Program-made: the position numbers and the translations under genes
Assembly (NCBI GenBank): GCA_036250225.1
Contig: JAPZLL010000008.1
Coordinates: 620,001 to 684,000 of the forward strand
DNA: 64,000 nt
Reading direction: 5' to 3'
Source: Cercophora sp. LCS_1
Lineage: Eukaryota > Ascomycota > Sordariomycetes > Sordariales > Lasiosphaeriaceae
In this document: piece by piece, positions 53,529-64,000 of the stretch
How positions within the stretch are numbered: position 1 is the stretch's first letter
Layout of the letters: each line of letters starts with the position of its first letter
Notes under the pieces: model-generated
The model's input: the letters and a program-made list of their open reading frames with translations, nothing else
The model's database searches: none
Told to the model about the DNA's origin: nothing

Positions 53529-55355
53529 TGGGCGGTGCTGTCGTTGCTACTGGTGTTCAGAGCCAGATGCTGGGAAGATGGCGTTCCTGGCGTCTTGTTT
53601 GGTTTCTCATGAAGGAAAAGGGGTTTGCTGCATGGTAGGCAGGCATGGTATGATGGGACGAAGCTTGGCATGGCGTGAACGGGATTGGCTGTTTGTTGTG
53701 CATGGCATTACTCTCATTTAGTCTAGCTTTAGGTACTTTAGAACATTTGCGTGGAATGCCAAAGGTAATGACATGAAGTGTTTGAATCCACCTCGAGGCT
53801 TGGACCTGGCGTTTCGTCATGGTGAGTGCTAGGGAATGCTTGGGAGAAGAATGTGGAAGGTGTTGAGGAGGCACAGTTGATTGAATCAATCTGGACTTGC
53901 GTTTAGACTCAATGAAACCCAGCTCCATCGCAATTCGTACAGACTGGCGTGACACAGCCCCCGGCACAACATCATCGAGGGCCAGCGAAGGACTTACCTT
54001 AGGCTTAGCACTGCCACGAAAAAGAGTTTTTTATCCCTCTCGCCTCGTCCGGGTCAGGTAGGTCGTTTTTGCAGCAGCCTCGAGGAAACGGCTTCAAACG
54101 AGGCAACTGGATGCGCGCCAACCCAGCGTGACGGGCGGCGTGTGGCTGGAAGGAGTCTGCTGGGCCGTCACTGGCGCAAACTCCCGAGCTCAAGCGGTCT
54201 TGGCGATTGCACAGCCCCCCTTGCCCATCACCAGGTCACCAGGCTACAGAGGGCGCCCAGAGCAGTTCAGATGAACTTGACCGAGTAGTGTTTTGGAACG
54301 AATTCACCCGTAGGGAATAGGCAGGTGTTTCTGCGCAGACTTTCGTCTGAGGCGCGAACAAACGCTTCTGATACAGCAGGGATAGCTTCAGCCACAGCAC
54401 AGACTGGCTGCCGCATCGCCATTGCGTAACTTACGGTACCTTGAGAGCTGACCTACCCTGCAGGAGCTTGATGCCTGAGGGCCAGGTTCGTTGGCTGGGC
54501 GTGCGGACGGCGCAAGGAGATAACGACTGCCCCTCATCGCAGCCCCTCACTCCCGTCATCGCCCAGTCCGGATGCGTCTTGCGTAGCCTTGCGAGTTGAC
54601 TCTCACTCTGAAGCATTGTGTTGATGTTGATGAATCAATCGTTGGGGGTTCCAAGTCACAATCACACGGAAGCCATCAGCTCATCCTAGCTCGGCTCTCC
54701 GCTCAAGCAATCGGTAACGGAACCTGCAGTGGGCCGGGTTTCATCGCGGGAGTCCACCGCATCTCCTCCCAAGCGCTGGTGTCGTTTCATGCAGTGCAGC
54801 TGTTGCTGGGTACAAGACTGACCTTTTGACTGTGCCGCCGCCGTTCCAAAGGACCAGGACACACCTGTCGTCACTCGGACTCCGGCCGCCTTGCCTTAGG
54901 TACCTTACCAATCTACCAACACAAACTGCACTAGCCGTGCCCATTCCCATTCACTCGAGAGCCTTTCGTCGCCCTTTGAGAAAAACCAACTACCTCCCAC
55001 CCTCCCGTCCCCCCAAAACCAAACTTCCCAACCCAGCAAATTTCCCCGTCACGAATTTCTGCGTTGTAAACGATTTCCCAATTCCCGGCGGCCCCACTCT
55101 CCAGTCCCTTCGAAGACGAACCAAAAGAGACAGCGCGCATCGCCTGCCACAGAGTAACAAGCTCCCTAGCCTGGGCGTCCCTCTTCCAACGAGAGTGTTG
55201 CGTCGCAAAACACCAACAACCCCTCCTCACCCACTTTGAGCGCACACCACCACATCCCCCGCCTCCTTGCGCGCGACGCCCGCCACGAACGACAACAATC
55301 ACCCCTCTTTTTGTTTTAACGGGACGTCGTTAGCGTCAGCACCCAGCCGGTCAAC
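53529..55355. other. 1.8-kb intergenic region cdc45/ncs1
   Basis: Holds the cdc45 3' UTR and the ncs1 promoter and leader. The last ~500 bases are strongly CA/CT-rich, a typical leader. A 137-codon frame (54826-55239) is Pro/Arg/Thr-rich leader sequence, not a gene. No other feature. Confidence 0.45.
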
Positions 55356-56341
55356 ATGGGCAAATCGTGAGTATTATTCCCCCCTCTCTCCCCCATTTCC
55401 GCGACGACACAACCCTTCCCCTTTGACGCCGGGAGGGAGGAAACCACTCTAACTCGGCTCCCTCGCCCGGCGCGCGGCGCGCGGGGTTGGGTTGAGCTTC
55501 GCGCCCCGTGACGGTGGAGGCTTTTGAACCGTTGCTTCCCGCCCGCCCGGGTTTATACGGACCTCGTACGGGAAGAGAGAGAAGAGAAAACGAGCGGAAG
55601 AGGAAGCGGAAAAGAAGCCCAATAACTGACATCGCATCTTCACTATCCTCTAGCCAGTCCAAGCTGTCTCAAGAACAGCTAACCGAGCTGCAAAATTCGA
55701 CGCACTTTGACAAGAAGGAGTTGCAGCAATGGTACAAAGGTCAGAGCACTTTCTACCCCCTTCCCCGCAATCGAACCATGCTAACACACTGTTGATTAGG
55801 CTTCCTCAAGGACTGCCCCTCGGGCATGCTCTCCAAGGAAGAATTCCAAAAGATCTACCGACAATTCTTCCCCTTTGGCGACCCTTCGTCGTTTGCCGAC
55901 TACGTCTTCAACGTCTTCGATACCGACAAGTCCGGGACGATCGACTTCAAGGAGTTCATCTGCGCCCTGAGCGTTACGAGCCGCGGCAAGATGGAGGATA
56001 AACTCGACTGGGCTTTCCAACTGTACGATATCGACGGGGACGGCAAGATCAGCTACGACGAGATGCTCAAGATTGTTGAGGCCATTTACAAGATGGTTTG
56101 TCACACCCCCCTCTCACTCCCTCCCTTTCCAAAGAATGAAACTGACACGAGACAAAAAAAGGTCGGCTCAATGGTCAAACTCCCCGACGACGAGGACACA
56201 CCCGAGAAACGCGTCCGCAAAATCTTTCAGATGATGGACAAGGATGAGAACGGCAGCCTGGACATGGAAGAGTTCAAGGAGGGAAGCCAACGCGACGCCA
56301 CCATCGTATCCGCCTTGTCCCTGTACGACGGGCTGGTTTGA
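55356..56341 (+). CDS. ncs1: Neuronal calcium sensor 1 (frequenin) homologue
   Basis: Exons 55356-55366, 55654-55739, 55800-56095 and 56162-56341 give 190 aa, exactly the NCS-1 length. The start MGKSQSKLSQEQL is an N-myristoylation signal. EF-hand 1 is degenerate (KDCPSGMLSKEEF), as always in this family. EF-hands 2-4 are intact: DTDKSGTIDFKEF, DIDGDGKISYDEM and DKDENGSLDMEEF. The protein is a membrane-anchored calcium switch that activates phosphatidylinositol 4-kinase (Pik1) and, in filamentous fungi, affects calcium tolerance and growth. The first exon has only 11 nt and is followed by a 287-nt intron, much longer than others in the window, typical of this gene. The ATG and splice site are fixed by the conserved MGKS start. 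Confidence 0.97.
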
Positions 56342-57107
56342 GAGACTGGGTTGGGTGAAGAATTGCAGGGTTCTGTTGGGTTCTTGTTTAGACCGATGAT
56401 GGGCGACGACAGCAAAATAAGGGGTCCAGGGGGGGGGGGGGGTGAAACGGAATAGCTCCCATCACAAGAAACCAAACCTCCCGTCTGTCCCTAGGGGAAA
56501 AGGGTTGGGTTTCCGCTGGAATGGAGGAAATAGGAGGTCGAGCCGTGAGTAGGGCTGACTGGCTGGCTGGCTGTCGCTTTGCAGAAGAGGCGAATCAAAG
56601 TCATGTGGATCGAGAAGGAGAGGGAAAGCCGAGAGAGCGTGTGCGATGTTGGCCTTTCGGTGTTTTTGTCTCTTTGTCCGTCATATTCGGCGAAACGGTT
56701 TTCTGGTGGTGATTTGGCAAGGGCAAATGGCTAAGCCGCTTCTGTAACTCGCGTTTTTATCTCTTGTTCTTGGCTTGAGGCAATTCAATGATTTCTCGAC
56801 ATGCATCGCCCTGTTCCTTGCAATGAGCGAACCTGGACTGGCTTGCCATCAGTCACAGACGACAATAAGCGATGAAGCGGTCATGCACAACGCTTGGTAA
56901 TTAACCTATAGAGGCAAAGCACAACGCACCGGTATACTCTCCCATGAAAACAAGTTATACAACCATGGCTCAAAAGGAAACATCCCCTTCATCACACATT
57001 GAGACCGGACTCGATGAGGAGGCCAGCCGCAAGACATAATACACAGAGCCCCCTGCCAAACTGCAGAAAAGCAAAACGGGTATCCCTGGACATCAACTTC
57101 CATCGGT
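56342..57107. other. Convergent 3' region ncs1 / acyl-CoA synthetase
   Basis: 766 bases between facing stops. A run of 14 G lies at 56429-56442, 88 bases beyond the ncs1 stop. No coding sequence supported. Confidence 0.45.
56429..56442. repeat. Run of 14 G
   Basis: Fourteen consecutive G on the plus strand, in the probable ncs1 3' UTR. Confidence 0.8.
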
Positions 57108-59311
57108 TTACGAAGAAGTTCCATAAGCCTCAACAACCTCCTTCTTGTACTGCTCGAGAATGCCCTTGCGGTTAAGCTTCTGGGCAGCCGTGACCAAGCC
57201 CTACAACGATGTTAATATAGAGTGTAGAATGCATGAGATGTGAGGAGACTTACGTTCTGAGGAGTCCACTCCTCGTCCGAAACAACAACACCCTCAATGA
57301 TCTCAATGCCCGAAAGGCCACCGGCGCGGCCGGCATTTTGAAGCTCCTTGAGAACGGCAGCCTGGAGCTTCTTGTTGTGCACAAGCTCCTCGAGGCTCTC
57401 ACCCGTGACGCCGATGCTATCAGCCAGCTTCTTCAACGCAGGCTCAGCCGGGACGATAATCGCGATAGGCTTGGCCTTGGACTGGTCGGCATACACGCAG
57501 ATGTTCGCAACGACAGACGCCGCGCGGTAGATGGACTCGAGCTTCTCAAGGGCAATGTACTCGCCGTTGAGGGTCTTGATCAAGTTCTTCTTGCGGTCGA
57601 TGATCTTGAGATGGCCGTACTTGTCCCACTCGCCAATATCACCGGTCTTGAACCAACCATCGGCGGTGATGGCCTCGGCGGTTTCCTTGGGGTTCTCGTA
57701 GTATTCGGACAGAACAGTGGGGCCACGAAGCCAAATCTCACCCTGGGGGTTGGGCTTGTTGGTTGCGAAGTACCCGGCATCAGGGAAGTCGACAAGCTTG
57801 CACTCCACAGAGGCGGGCATGCACCCGATCGACTCAGCAGTCCATTCCAAGGGGTTCTGGAGGGTGCCCATGGCGGTGGTCTCGGTAAGGCCGTAGCCGC
57901 TGATCATGGGGCAGATGGCCATGCTGAGGAACTTTTGGGTGTCCTTGGCAACAGGACCGCCGCCGTTCAAGCACAGCTTCAATCGGCCGCCAGTAGCCTC
58001 CTTGATCTTCTTGAAAACGACAGCGTCGAGAATGCCGACACCGGGGATGCCGGTGTTGAGAAACTTCTCCTTGAGGGTCATTGCGGTCCAGAAAAGACCG
58101 CGCACGACGGGGCTACCAGCGTTCACCTTGGCGATAATACCCTTCTTGACACTTTCCCAAACGGCAGGCACGCCCACGAGAACGCTCGGCCTGAACTCCT
58201 TGATGTCACCCAAGCAGTTGCGCACGGATGCGTCCGACAGTGTCTTGGGGTTACCGTAACCCATTGTGGAACCCCAGTGGAGGGAGGCGTTCTCGAACAC
58301 AAACTCGAGAATGTGCGCCAGAGGCAGATACGTCAGGAGATGGTCGCCAGGCCCAATGAAAGGCTGGACAACAACGCTGACACCGGCAACTGTGCGACGG
58401 CGGAATCAGCACAAACTTATGTCAGCAAAGGGATGTGGCATCTTACCGGCACCAACAACGTTCTTGTGCTTCAGCGGCACACCCTTGGGGGTACCGGTGG
58501 AGCCGGATGTGTACATGATGCAGCAGAGATCTTCGGGAGTCGGGGGAACGGGATCAACCGGGTTCTCCTTGCCGAGCTTCTGAAGCTCCTCGTGGCTGAG
58601 GATTGTGACGTGGGGGAAGGCAGCCTTGAGCGCATCGACGTGCTCCTGGTTGACCTGGTGCTGGTTGTTCCAGACAACTGCCTGAATCTCGGCGGCCGAC
58701 TTGAGTACCCTAGTGAGAGTCGGCAGAAGGTGAGGATCCAGGAAGATGACCTTGGCCTTGGTAGCCACCATCGAGTACCGAAGGCCCTCCTCACCAAGCG
58801 TGTCATATGCTGTGACAATAGGCATGCTCTGGGAGGCAGCGCCATGAGACAGCGACAGCCATTTCTCGCTCGTTGCGGCGAAAATGTGGACGCGGTCGCC
58901 CTTCTCCAACCCAAGCTTGCGCAGACCAGCTCCAAGCTGCAGCACAAGCTGCTCGTACTCGGTGAATGTGATAAACTCGTAGGGGCTGAGCTCGAAAAAG
59001 GTCCAGCTCTTGTCCACCTCGCGCTCCTCGCCGTCCACCATCTTCTTCACCTTCTTTGTTTCTTGGTGTGTTTGGACAAGCTTACGCGAGCCCATGCACT
59101 TGGCATTGCCATAAGTAGCGGCAGCATTCTTGACGAGCTCGTAGACGGTTGTGATATTCTCGGCGGGCTTGTCGACGATGTCTGGGATGGAACCGGGGTG
59201 ACGGCGCACTGGTGTCTCTCCCTCGACGGGCGCCTGGCCGGGAACCTCGACGGAAAACGGCGGCTTTGCCGAAATCTTTGGCTGCAATACCGGACCCTTG
59301 CCGTTGGTCAT
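57108..59311 (-). CDS. Long-chain fatty acid-CoA ligase (Faa/ACSL type)
   Basis: Exons 59311-58447, 58389-57254 and 57200-57108 give 697 aa, typical of fungal long-chain acyl-CoA synthetases. The AMP-binding motif is CCIMYTSGSTGTPKGVPLKH. Next come GVSVVVQPFIGPGDHLLTYL and PLAHILEFVFE after the first intron, then SGYGLTETTAMGTLQ and the ACS signature DGWFKTGDIGEWDKYGHL with KIIDRKKNLIKTLNGEYI. The enzyme activates C12-C18 fatty acids with ATP and CoA for lipid synthesis, import or beta-oxidation. The C-terminus (EAYGTSS) is not a peroxisomal PTS1, so it is probably at the ER, lipid droplets or plasma membrane, like Faa1/Faa4. The last exon of 30 codons (GLVTAAQKLNRKGI) was missed by simple frame reading. 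It is divergent from rkm5. Confidence 0.95.
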
Positions 59312-61096
59312 GATATCTGGACTGGAGGACTTGTGGTCCTAATCAAATTGGGTTTTGAATGGGTTCGAGGGGTGGCCTGGCGTGCGCGGCGCGAAGGGGG
59401 TAGCCGTCAGACAATAGCTGTGACGCAAAGCTGCAGCTTTTAGCAAGAGTGGGAAAACGGGACCTTCCGGGTATGACGTCGACCAGATACTCCAGAAACT
59501 GAGAAGAAATGCAAGGAAGTGAAAAGATAAAAGCCGGGATGATGCTTTCGGGGCCAGAGGAGGAATCCAGGTGTTTTTTTGGCTCGGCGGGGAGGAGGGA
59601 GGAGCGAAAGATGGTCGGTGGAGGCATGGTGGGAAAGGGCTGCTCTTTCACCTCAACAACGCGGTTTTGGACCTGGGAGCTAGTTGGCTCGAGCTCCAAC
59701 CGGCCAAGTTCGCCTGCCTGGGTTCCCCCCCTGCCTAGCGGGTGGGCATCGTCGAATCGGCCAGTGACCTTTCCCCAAGCCGCCTAGCCCTTGCTGGGGT
59801 TTACCAAACACAGCGAATTTGGCTGGCCAACTCCGCAACCAAGAATTGTGGCACTGGTCACGATGCTGGGGACTGCTTGCGATCACTCGCGATCTTGCCG
59901 TTTGCCCCGTCAGACGCTGTTGTGCTGAGGTCGAATACCCACCATTCCCAACAACGGAGAACGAGTTCCAGCGCTCCCCAAGTCAGAGTGGATGCCAAGC
60001 GTCAAATCTTAGAACTCACCCGCTGTCCTGGACAGCTGGATCGCTGCTGTCGCACCCGCAGTTGCCAAGACCCTTCTCTCATTTTCAGATATTGCCTCGA
60101 GCGCCTTTCAGTGGCATGGCTGATGGAGGGACGGCCCCCCGAAGGACACTGGCGCAAACGATGGAATGCAAATAAGGCGCGCAACAGCGTGCCATTCACA
60201 GGCGTTGGCGCTGCCGCATTGAATGCCCTGGCCTCGGCGTTCTGCAGGACGAGAGGCAGGTGTGGTGCTCGTGATCCCTCCAGCTTCCAAAAGAGATGCA
60301 GTCGCGAGACCCTTTCACAACATCAGCCCCGAATGCTTGCGCGACCCAAGCATTGGCACTTCCATAGTCTGCAACACTGGGCTTCCTTGGCATCCGAGAA
60401 AGGAGGGCACTGAGGTTGGCTGCACATTCCCCCGCTCTAATTTTGTGGTCCTTTGGTTTCGCTTGCCTGTGTCGCACATGGGCCTCGGAATATCCCTTTT
60501 TTTCAGGGCTGACATCCGAAGGAATGGTGTTGTCCATAAGAAGTGCCCACGCTGCTACTGCCTCGGGAGACGAGGCGCGTGCGTTGATGCAGCCCGCCTG
60601 CCTCGGTGGTGGGAGTTGAATTTCGACCAGAGGTATTTTGGAAGGAGCGTTGGAGAAGGATGCACTGGAGCCGCTCCAAGGACTCCAACGAAAACCAAGA
60701 CGAACTACTCTCGCCTCCGCGCTTTGCTCAGGTTATCCACCGGTCCAGCCATCGACTTGACCCGATACGCTCTCTACGCCGGCCCAAGCCAGATGCCAAG
60801 TCCCTCACGAAAAAGGCACACCAGGAATCTTGGGGCGGGGTGAGGGAGGGGTCTCCAACGAGAAGGGATTATCTGCGGATTTACAAAGCATCTTGAATAC
60901 CCTTAAAGATTCGAGGCCTTGGAGCATTATACATACCCCTGTTAAAACTCAGTCTACGGGTTGAGATTGAATTCGGTGGACTATTTCTTGTACGGGACTC
61001 AGCTTTGACCCCGACCTCAGGGACCTGTTGAGAGATCGCGAACTCGCGACAACCACAACGGAGCTTCCCCGCATCTTCCTAGCCAGTAACGGCGAG
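59312..61096. other. 1.8-kb divergent intergenic region
   Basis: Between acyl-CoA synthetase and rkm5. Several overlapping frames (for example 59742-60413, 223 codons) lack family features and are rich in Arg, Ser, Pro and Cys in all phases, as in chance frames of GC-rich DNA. An open stretch in front of rkm5 (about 61001-61096) is in the rkm5 frame but has no ATG. Confidence 0.45.
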
Positions 61097-62200
61097 ATGG
61101 GCGTCTCGACGCTGCTGCAACTTCTTGGCGATCCGATCCGTGAGCCAGATGAAGGTTGAGAGCACCACACAAAAGCCGACCCCTCCCGTATCATTGCCAC
61201 TGACTCCGCTGCACAGAGACGTATGAGCTGTTCGCCCAGGACCTACCCTCCCATAGCCTGGGCTTCATCGACCCCAAGGCGACGACGCTGGACCTCACTA
61301 TTGGCGGGGTAGACCTCACGATCCACCAGTCCCCGGGGGTGTTGTCATCAAACCGCGCCGGAGGAACAACCGGAGCCGGTTCGTTCACCCCGGCGTCGTC
61401 TGCCTGACCGTAGACTTTCCCGTCGTTGCGCTAAACAAGAACCCCCCTTGTGAATAGTAGTCTGGAAAATCACACCTCTCTTTGCAGAATGGATCAGTTC
61501 GCCCGATCATAACCCCCTCTTTGCTCATGGCCTGCTCGACTCATCGTCGTTCGTCATCGAGCTGGGCACCGGCATCTCCGCCCTCGTCGGCCTGCTTCTC
61601 GGCCGAAGGGTCGGACATTGTGTGCTCACAGACCAGCTGTACGTCGCCAAGTTGGTGGAGCAGAACGTGGCCGAGAATACCACAGAGTCTTGGACCGGCA
61701 GTAGTAGCGGGCGATCGTCCTCCACTGTCGCCAAGGCAAAGAGAGTAAAAGGAAAGCACGCTGGAGCGGAGCCGAAACGCCGCGCCGGGAACGTCCACTT
61801 TACGCCCCTGGACTGGGAGACCGACACGCCGACACCGGAGTTGACGCTGTCCGACTCGGTAAAGAGTTTCGATTGCGTTGTGGCGTGCGACTGCATTTAC
61901 AACGAGGCGCTCATTGACCCCTTTGTGTCGACGTGTGCCGATGTTTGTAGACTCCGGGAACAAGCCCGGGCCGAGGCCGAGGCCAGCCCCGGATCACCGG
62001 AACCGTGTGTCTGCATCGTGGCCCAGCAGCTTCGTGATCCGGACATTTTCGAGGCCTGGTTGACGCGGTTCACCGAGTCATTCTATGCCTGGCGGGTACC
62101 GGATTCTATGCTGATCGAGGGATTGCGGTCGAAGTCGGGGTTTGTTGTTCATCTGGGCGTCTTGAAAGGAGTCGGATTTGATTCGGAACCGTCACAGTGA
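61097..62200 (+). CDS. rkm5: Ribosomal protein lysine methyltransferase Rkm5-like
   Basis: Exons 61097-61154, 61217-61378 and 61458-62200 give 320 aa. The start MGVSTLLQLLGDPIREPDE leads across the first intron into ETYELFAQDLPSHSLGFIDP and LTIGGVDLTIHQSPGVLSS. The second intron joins to VVWKITPLFAEWI. The methyltransferase core has SFVIELGTGISALVGLLLGR (SAM-binding motif I), VLTDQLYVAKLVEQNV and FDCVVACDCIYNEALIDPF, the METTL21-type DxxY-like motif. In yeast Rkm5 methylates a lysine of ribosomal protein L1. Upstream in-frame sequence looks protein-like (DLLRDRELATTTTELPRI) but has a TGA and no ATG, so I take it as leader. The donor of the second intron (GTTCGT) is weak, yet the frame across it is convincing. 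Its stop is 171 bases from the converging next gene. Confidence 0.85.
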
Positions 62201-62371
62201 AATGTTGAGGGGTGCAAGAGGCTACGAATAAGCGTGAGTTTTTAGCAAGTAGACCTTTCGAGCTGGTTAATCAGCGTAGACTCATTATAGTTATCAACAG
62301 ATGAAACCCCTTATTCGCCGCTAGAAAACATCTCGTTTCTTTTCTCCGATCTGTTCTATAGCCTCCTCATT

Positions 62372-64000
62372 TCAAACCAAATCCCACTTGGCAAACCCGC
62401 AGAAACTCATAGCACTCCTGCCCTTCTTCCGCAAATACTCGTCCTTTGTCACACCCCTGGCGTTCTGTCCATTAAGCGTATCAACACCCGCCAGCATGAT
62501 TGTCTGACCTGGTGCACCAAGGTCCCTCGCCGGGACATCCAGACTCCACCAGAACCCATCAAAGTCCAGAGGCACGTAGTCCAGTTTCCTACCATCCAAT
62601 CCCTGGATTCCCAACACAACCACCATCGGCTTTCCGGGTCCGTTCTTCTCCCCAGACCAATGCGGACAAAGCTTGCCGAACCGGAACTTGACCACCTCGC
62701 CGCTATACACGCTGATCCTCTTCCCCCTGGGCGTAAACGTAAACTCATTCATACCCTCCTCACTAGCCCTCCCAAAGAAAGCCGCGGGCTCGCCTTCCTC
62801 ACGGCACGGTCCCGTGATGTACTCCTCCCAGCTTGGCCTCCGTCCATCCTCTCGGTAGAAGTGACGGGAATCTTCAGGGAAATGGGTCATTCCAAAGTCG
62901 ATATTTGACCGTACAAACTGTATGGGCTTGAAGTCCTTGGTGTACTTCCCGTCATGGCTCACGTTGCCCGCTCCCCAGCACGAATCCACCAGTTTCCATT
63001 GCCCACCGTCGATGCGCACTGCGTTCCAGGCGTGGCTCGTCTCCATTTCAGGGATCGGGTCGTTGGGGCCAATCGGCTTGTACCCGAAGCCTTTGCCGTG
63101 ACCTGATACGGTTACGCAGTCAAGGCCAGCGGCACGGGCGATGGCCTCGAAGACGCCGGCGTAGCCCGCGCAGACGGCTTTACCGGAGAAGATGGCATCT
63201 TCCGGGGTGACGTGGCAGACATTGTTGCCGAAGAAGGCTTCGCAGTCGTAGGCGATATTGTGGTGGCACCATGTAAAGATGGCGCGAGCTTTGTCGGTGG
63301 GAGATGGAAAGGCTGAGCAAAGCACGGAAGCGAGATACGAGACGGTGTTGTGCCGTGGCAGGGAGGAAACAGGATGCCTCGAGGCGATGAGATCAGGGGC
63401 AGTGAAGTCCTGGCAGATGAGACAATCTGACTGGGACTGGGACTGCGGAGGAATAGGGGGAGGTGCACGGGAGGCAAGGGCGGATATCTGGGCGGCAGAG
63501 GGCCGTGAAGCCAAGGGGATTGGAGGCGGTGTGTTATGAGACGGCTTCCGGAGGGAGGAGAAGCCCGATTCCAGGGCCGACTTGTAGCCGTTGGTAGGAG
63601 GGGGAGGTAGACGCCGAGCGGGTAAGGCCGGAGACGGCTCCTCGATTTGGGCGTGCTTTGTCGGCCGGGAGGGAAGCCTGGGTGGTAGGGATGGCACCGG
63701 GGGATCTGCGATCCGCGACGGTCGAGCAGGGAGAGCGGGCGATCGCGCGGCCATTTCCTCTTCAGCTACTTTTTTGGCGGCTTCAAGCTCACGCCGGGTT
63801 GGGGGTAGAGGAGGGAGTTTCGCCTGGTCCAGGGTAGGGGGTAGTCTCCGGCTGGACGTGGAGTCGTTCAGGGACAGGTTGGACATGGCCGAGACCTCGG
63901 AGGAACTCGAGTCTCTGCGGGCTGCATCGAACTGTGATGACGGTCGGCGCGAAGGTAAGGGCGGGACCGGCCCGCGAGGGTGCACGGGAGGCGGAGCCAT
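62372..64000 (-). CDS. Transglutaminase-like protein, Cyk3/KY type (reaches window edge)
   Basis: A frame of 542 aa with an ATG exactly at the last three bases of the window; homologues often have more sequence at the N-terminus, so the gene may continue. The first ~190 residues are Pro-rich with PxxP sites (PPLPSRRPSSQ, SPALPARPSR, PPPIPLASRP), potential SH3 ligands. After a CLICQDFTAPD motif comes the transglutaminase core: FPSPTDKARAIFTWCHHNIA, GKAVCAGYAGVFEAIARAAG (nucleophile Cys), GHGKGFGYKP, SHAWNAVRIDGG (His) and WKLVDSCWGAG (Asp). The full Cys-His-Asp triad is present. A C-terminal beta domain follows (FTFTPRGKRISVYSGE, LGIQGLDGRKLDYVPLD). Fungal members act in cytokinesis (Cyk3) or are uncharacterised. 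No SH3 domain is visible, but it could lie beyond the edge. Confidence 0.83.
   Translation of the reverse strand: MAPPPVHPRGPVPPLPSRRPSSQFDAARRDSSSSEVSAMSNLSLNDSTSSRRLPPTLDQAKLPPLPPTRRELEAAKKVAEEEMAARSPALPARPSRIADPPVPSLPPRLPSRPTKHAQIEEPSPALPARRLPPPPTNGYKSALESGFSSLRKPSHNTPPPIPLASRPSAAQISALASRAPPPIPPQSQSQSDCLICQDFTAPDLIASRHPVSSLPRHNTVSYLASVLCSAFPSPTDKARAIFTWCHHNIAYDCEAFFGNNVCHVTPEDAIFSGKAVCAGYAGVFEAIARAAGLDCVTVSGHGKGFGYKPIGPNDPIPEMETSHAWNAVRIDGGQWKLVDSCWGAGNVSHDGKYTKDFKPIQFVRSNIDFGMTHFPEDSRHFYREDGRRPSWEEYITGPCREEGEPAAFFGRASEEGMNEFTFTPRGKRISVYSGEVVKFRFGKLCPHWSGEKNGPGKPMVVVLGIQGLDGRKLDYVPLDFDGFWWSLDVPARDLGAPGQTIMLAGVDTLNGQNARGVTKDEYLRKKGRSAMSFCGFAKWDLV

Noticed and set aside
57233..59443. 736-codon plus-strand open frame
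   Set aside because: Antisense to the acyl-CoA synthetase, crosses its introns, and has no family features; a product of strong codon bias.
59742..60413. 223-codon frame between acyl-CoA synthetase and rkm5
   Set aside because: Arg/Cys/Ser-rich, overlapped by similar frames on both strands, no motif.
61001..61096. N-terminal extension of Rkm5 (DLLRDRELATTTTELPRI)
   Set aside because: Protein-like in composition, but a TGA precedes it with no ATG in between, and I could not find an upstream exon with matching phase.

Overview
The window is nuclear DNA of a filamentous ascomycete, most likely a Sordariomycete. This is inferred from three things: dense genes with short (48-80 nt) GT..AG introns and CTRAC-type branch points, pyrimidine-rich leaders, and a typical fungal housekeeping gene set. 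There is no operon structure, CRISPR array, rRNA or clear mobile element. I recognise 22 protein-coding genes and no tRNA.

Left part (1-17.3 kb): V-ATPase subunit F (vma7), an NPC2-type sterol/phospholipid transfer protein, a large PHD+SET protein of the Set3 type, then a 3.2-kb gene-free convergent region. It is followed by a Zn2Cys6 transcription factor transcribed divergently from a 14-spanner (DHA2-type) MFS transporter that has collagen-like Gly/Pro tails. Middle (18.2-45.5 kb): ALG7 (first step of N-glycan precursor synthesis), nucleoporin SEH1, an uncharacterised protein whose reading frame is cut by one TAG, a JmjC protein, a zinc-finger protein, the Cya5-type mitochondrial PPR protein, SRP68, mitochondrial Hsp70 (SSC1), a DUF2415 WD-like protein, L-2-hydroxyglutarate dehydrogenase and a coiled-coil protein. 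Right part (47.8-64 kb): a LaeA-like methyltransferase, replication factor CDC45, the calcium sensor NCS-1, a long-chain acyl-CoA synthetase, the ribosomal lysine methyltransferase RKM5, and a transglutaminase-like (Cyk3/KY-type) protein that reaches the right edge.

Most genes are unlinked housekeeping functions: secretion and glycosylation, mitochondria, replication and nuclear pore. The regulator, transporter and methyltransferase do not form a convincing metabolite cluster. The most interesting signal is at 21,813-23,477. An ATG frame runs 57 codons into a single TAG and continues in the same frame for another 497 codons. The TAG lies in the loop of a perfect 6-bp hairpin, in the U-A-G context favoured by the ADAR-independent A-to-I mRNA editing of Sordariomycetes. 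Editing would turn the stop into Trp. This is a candidate stop-recoded gene, not a proven one.

Exon boundaries below were derived by hand from splice signals and frame continuity. Coordinates include the stop codon.
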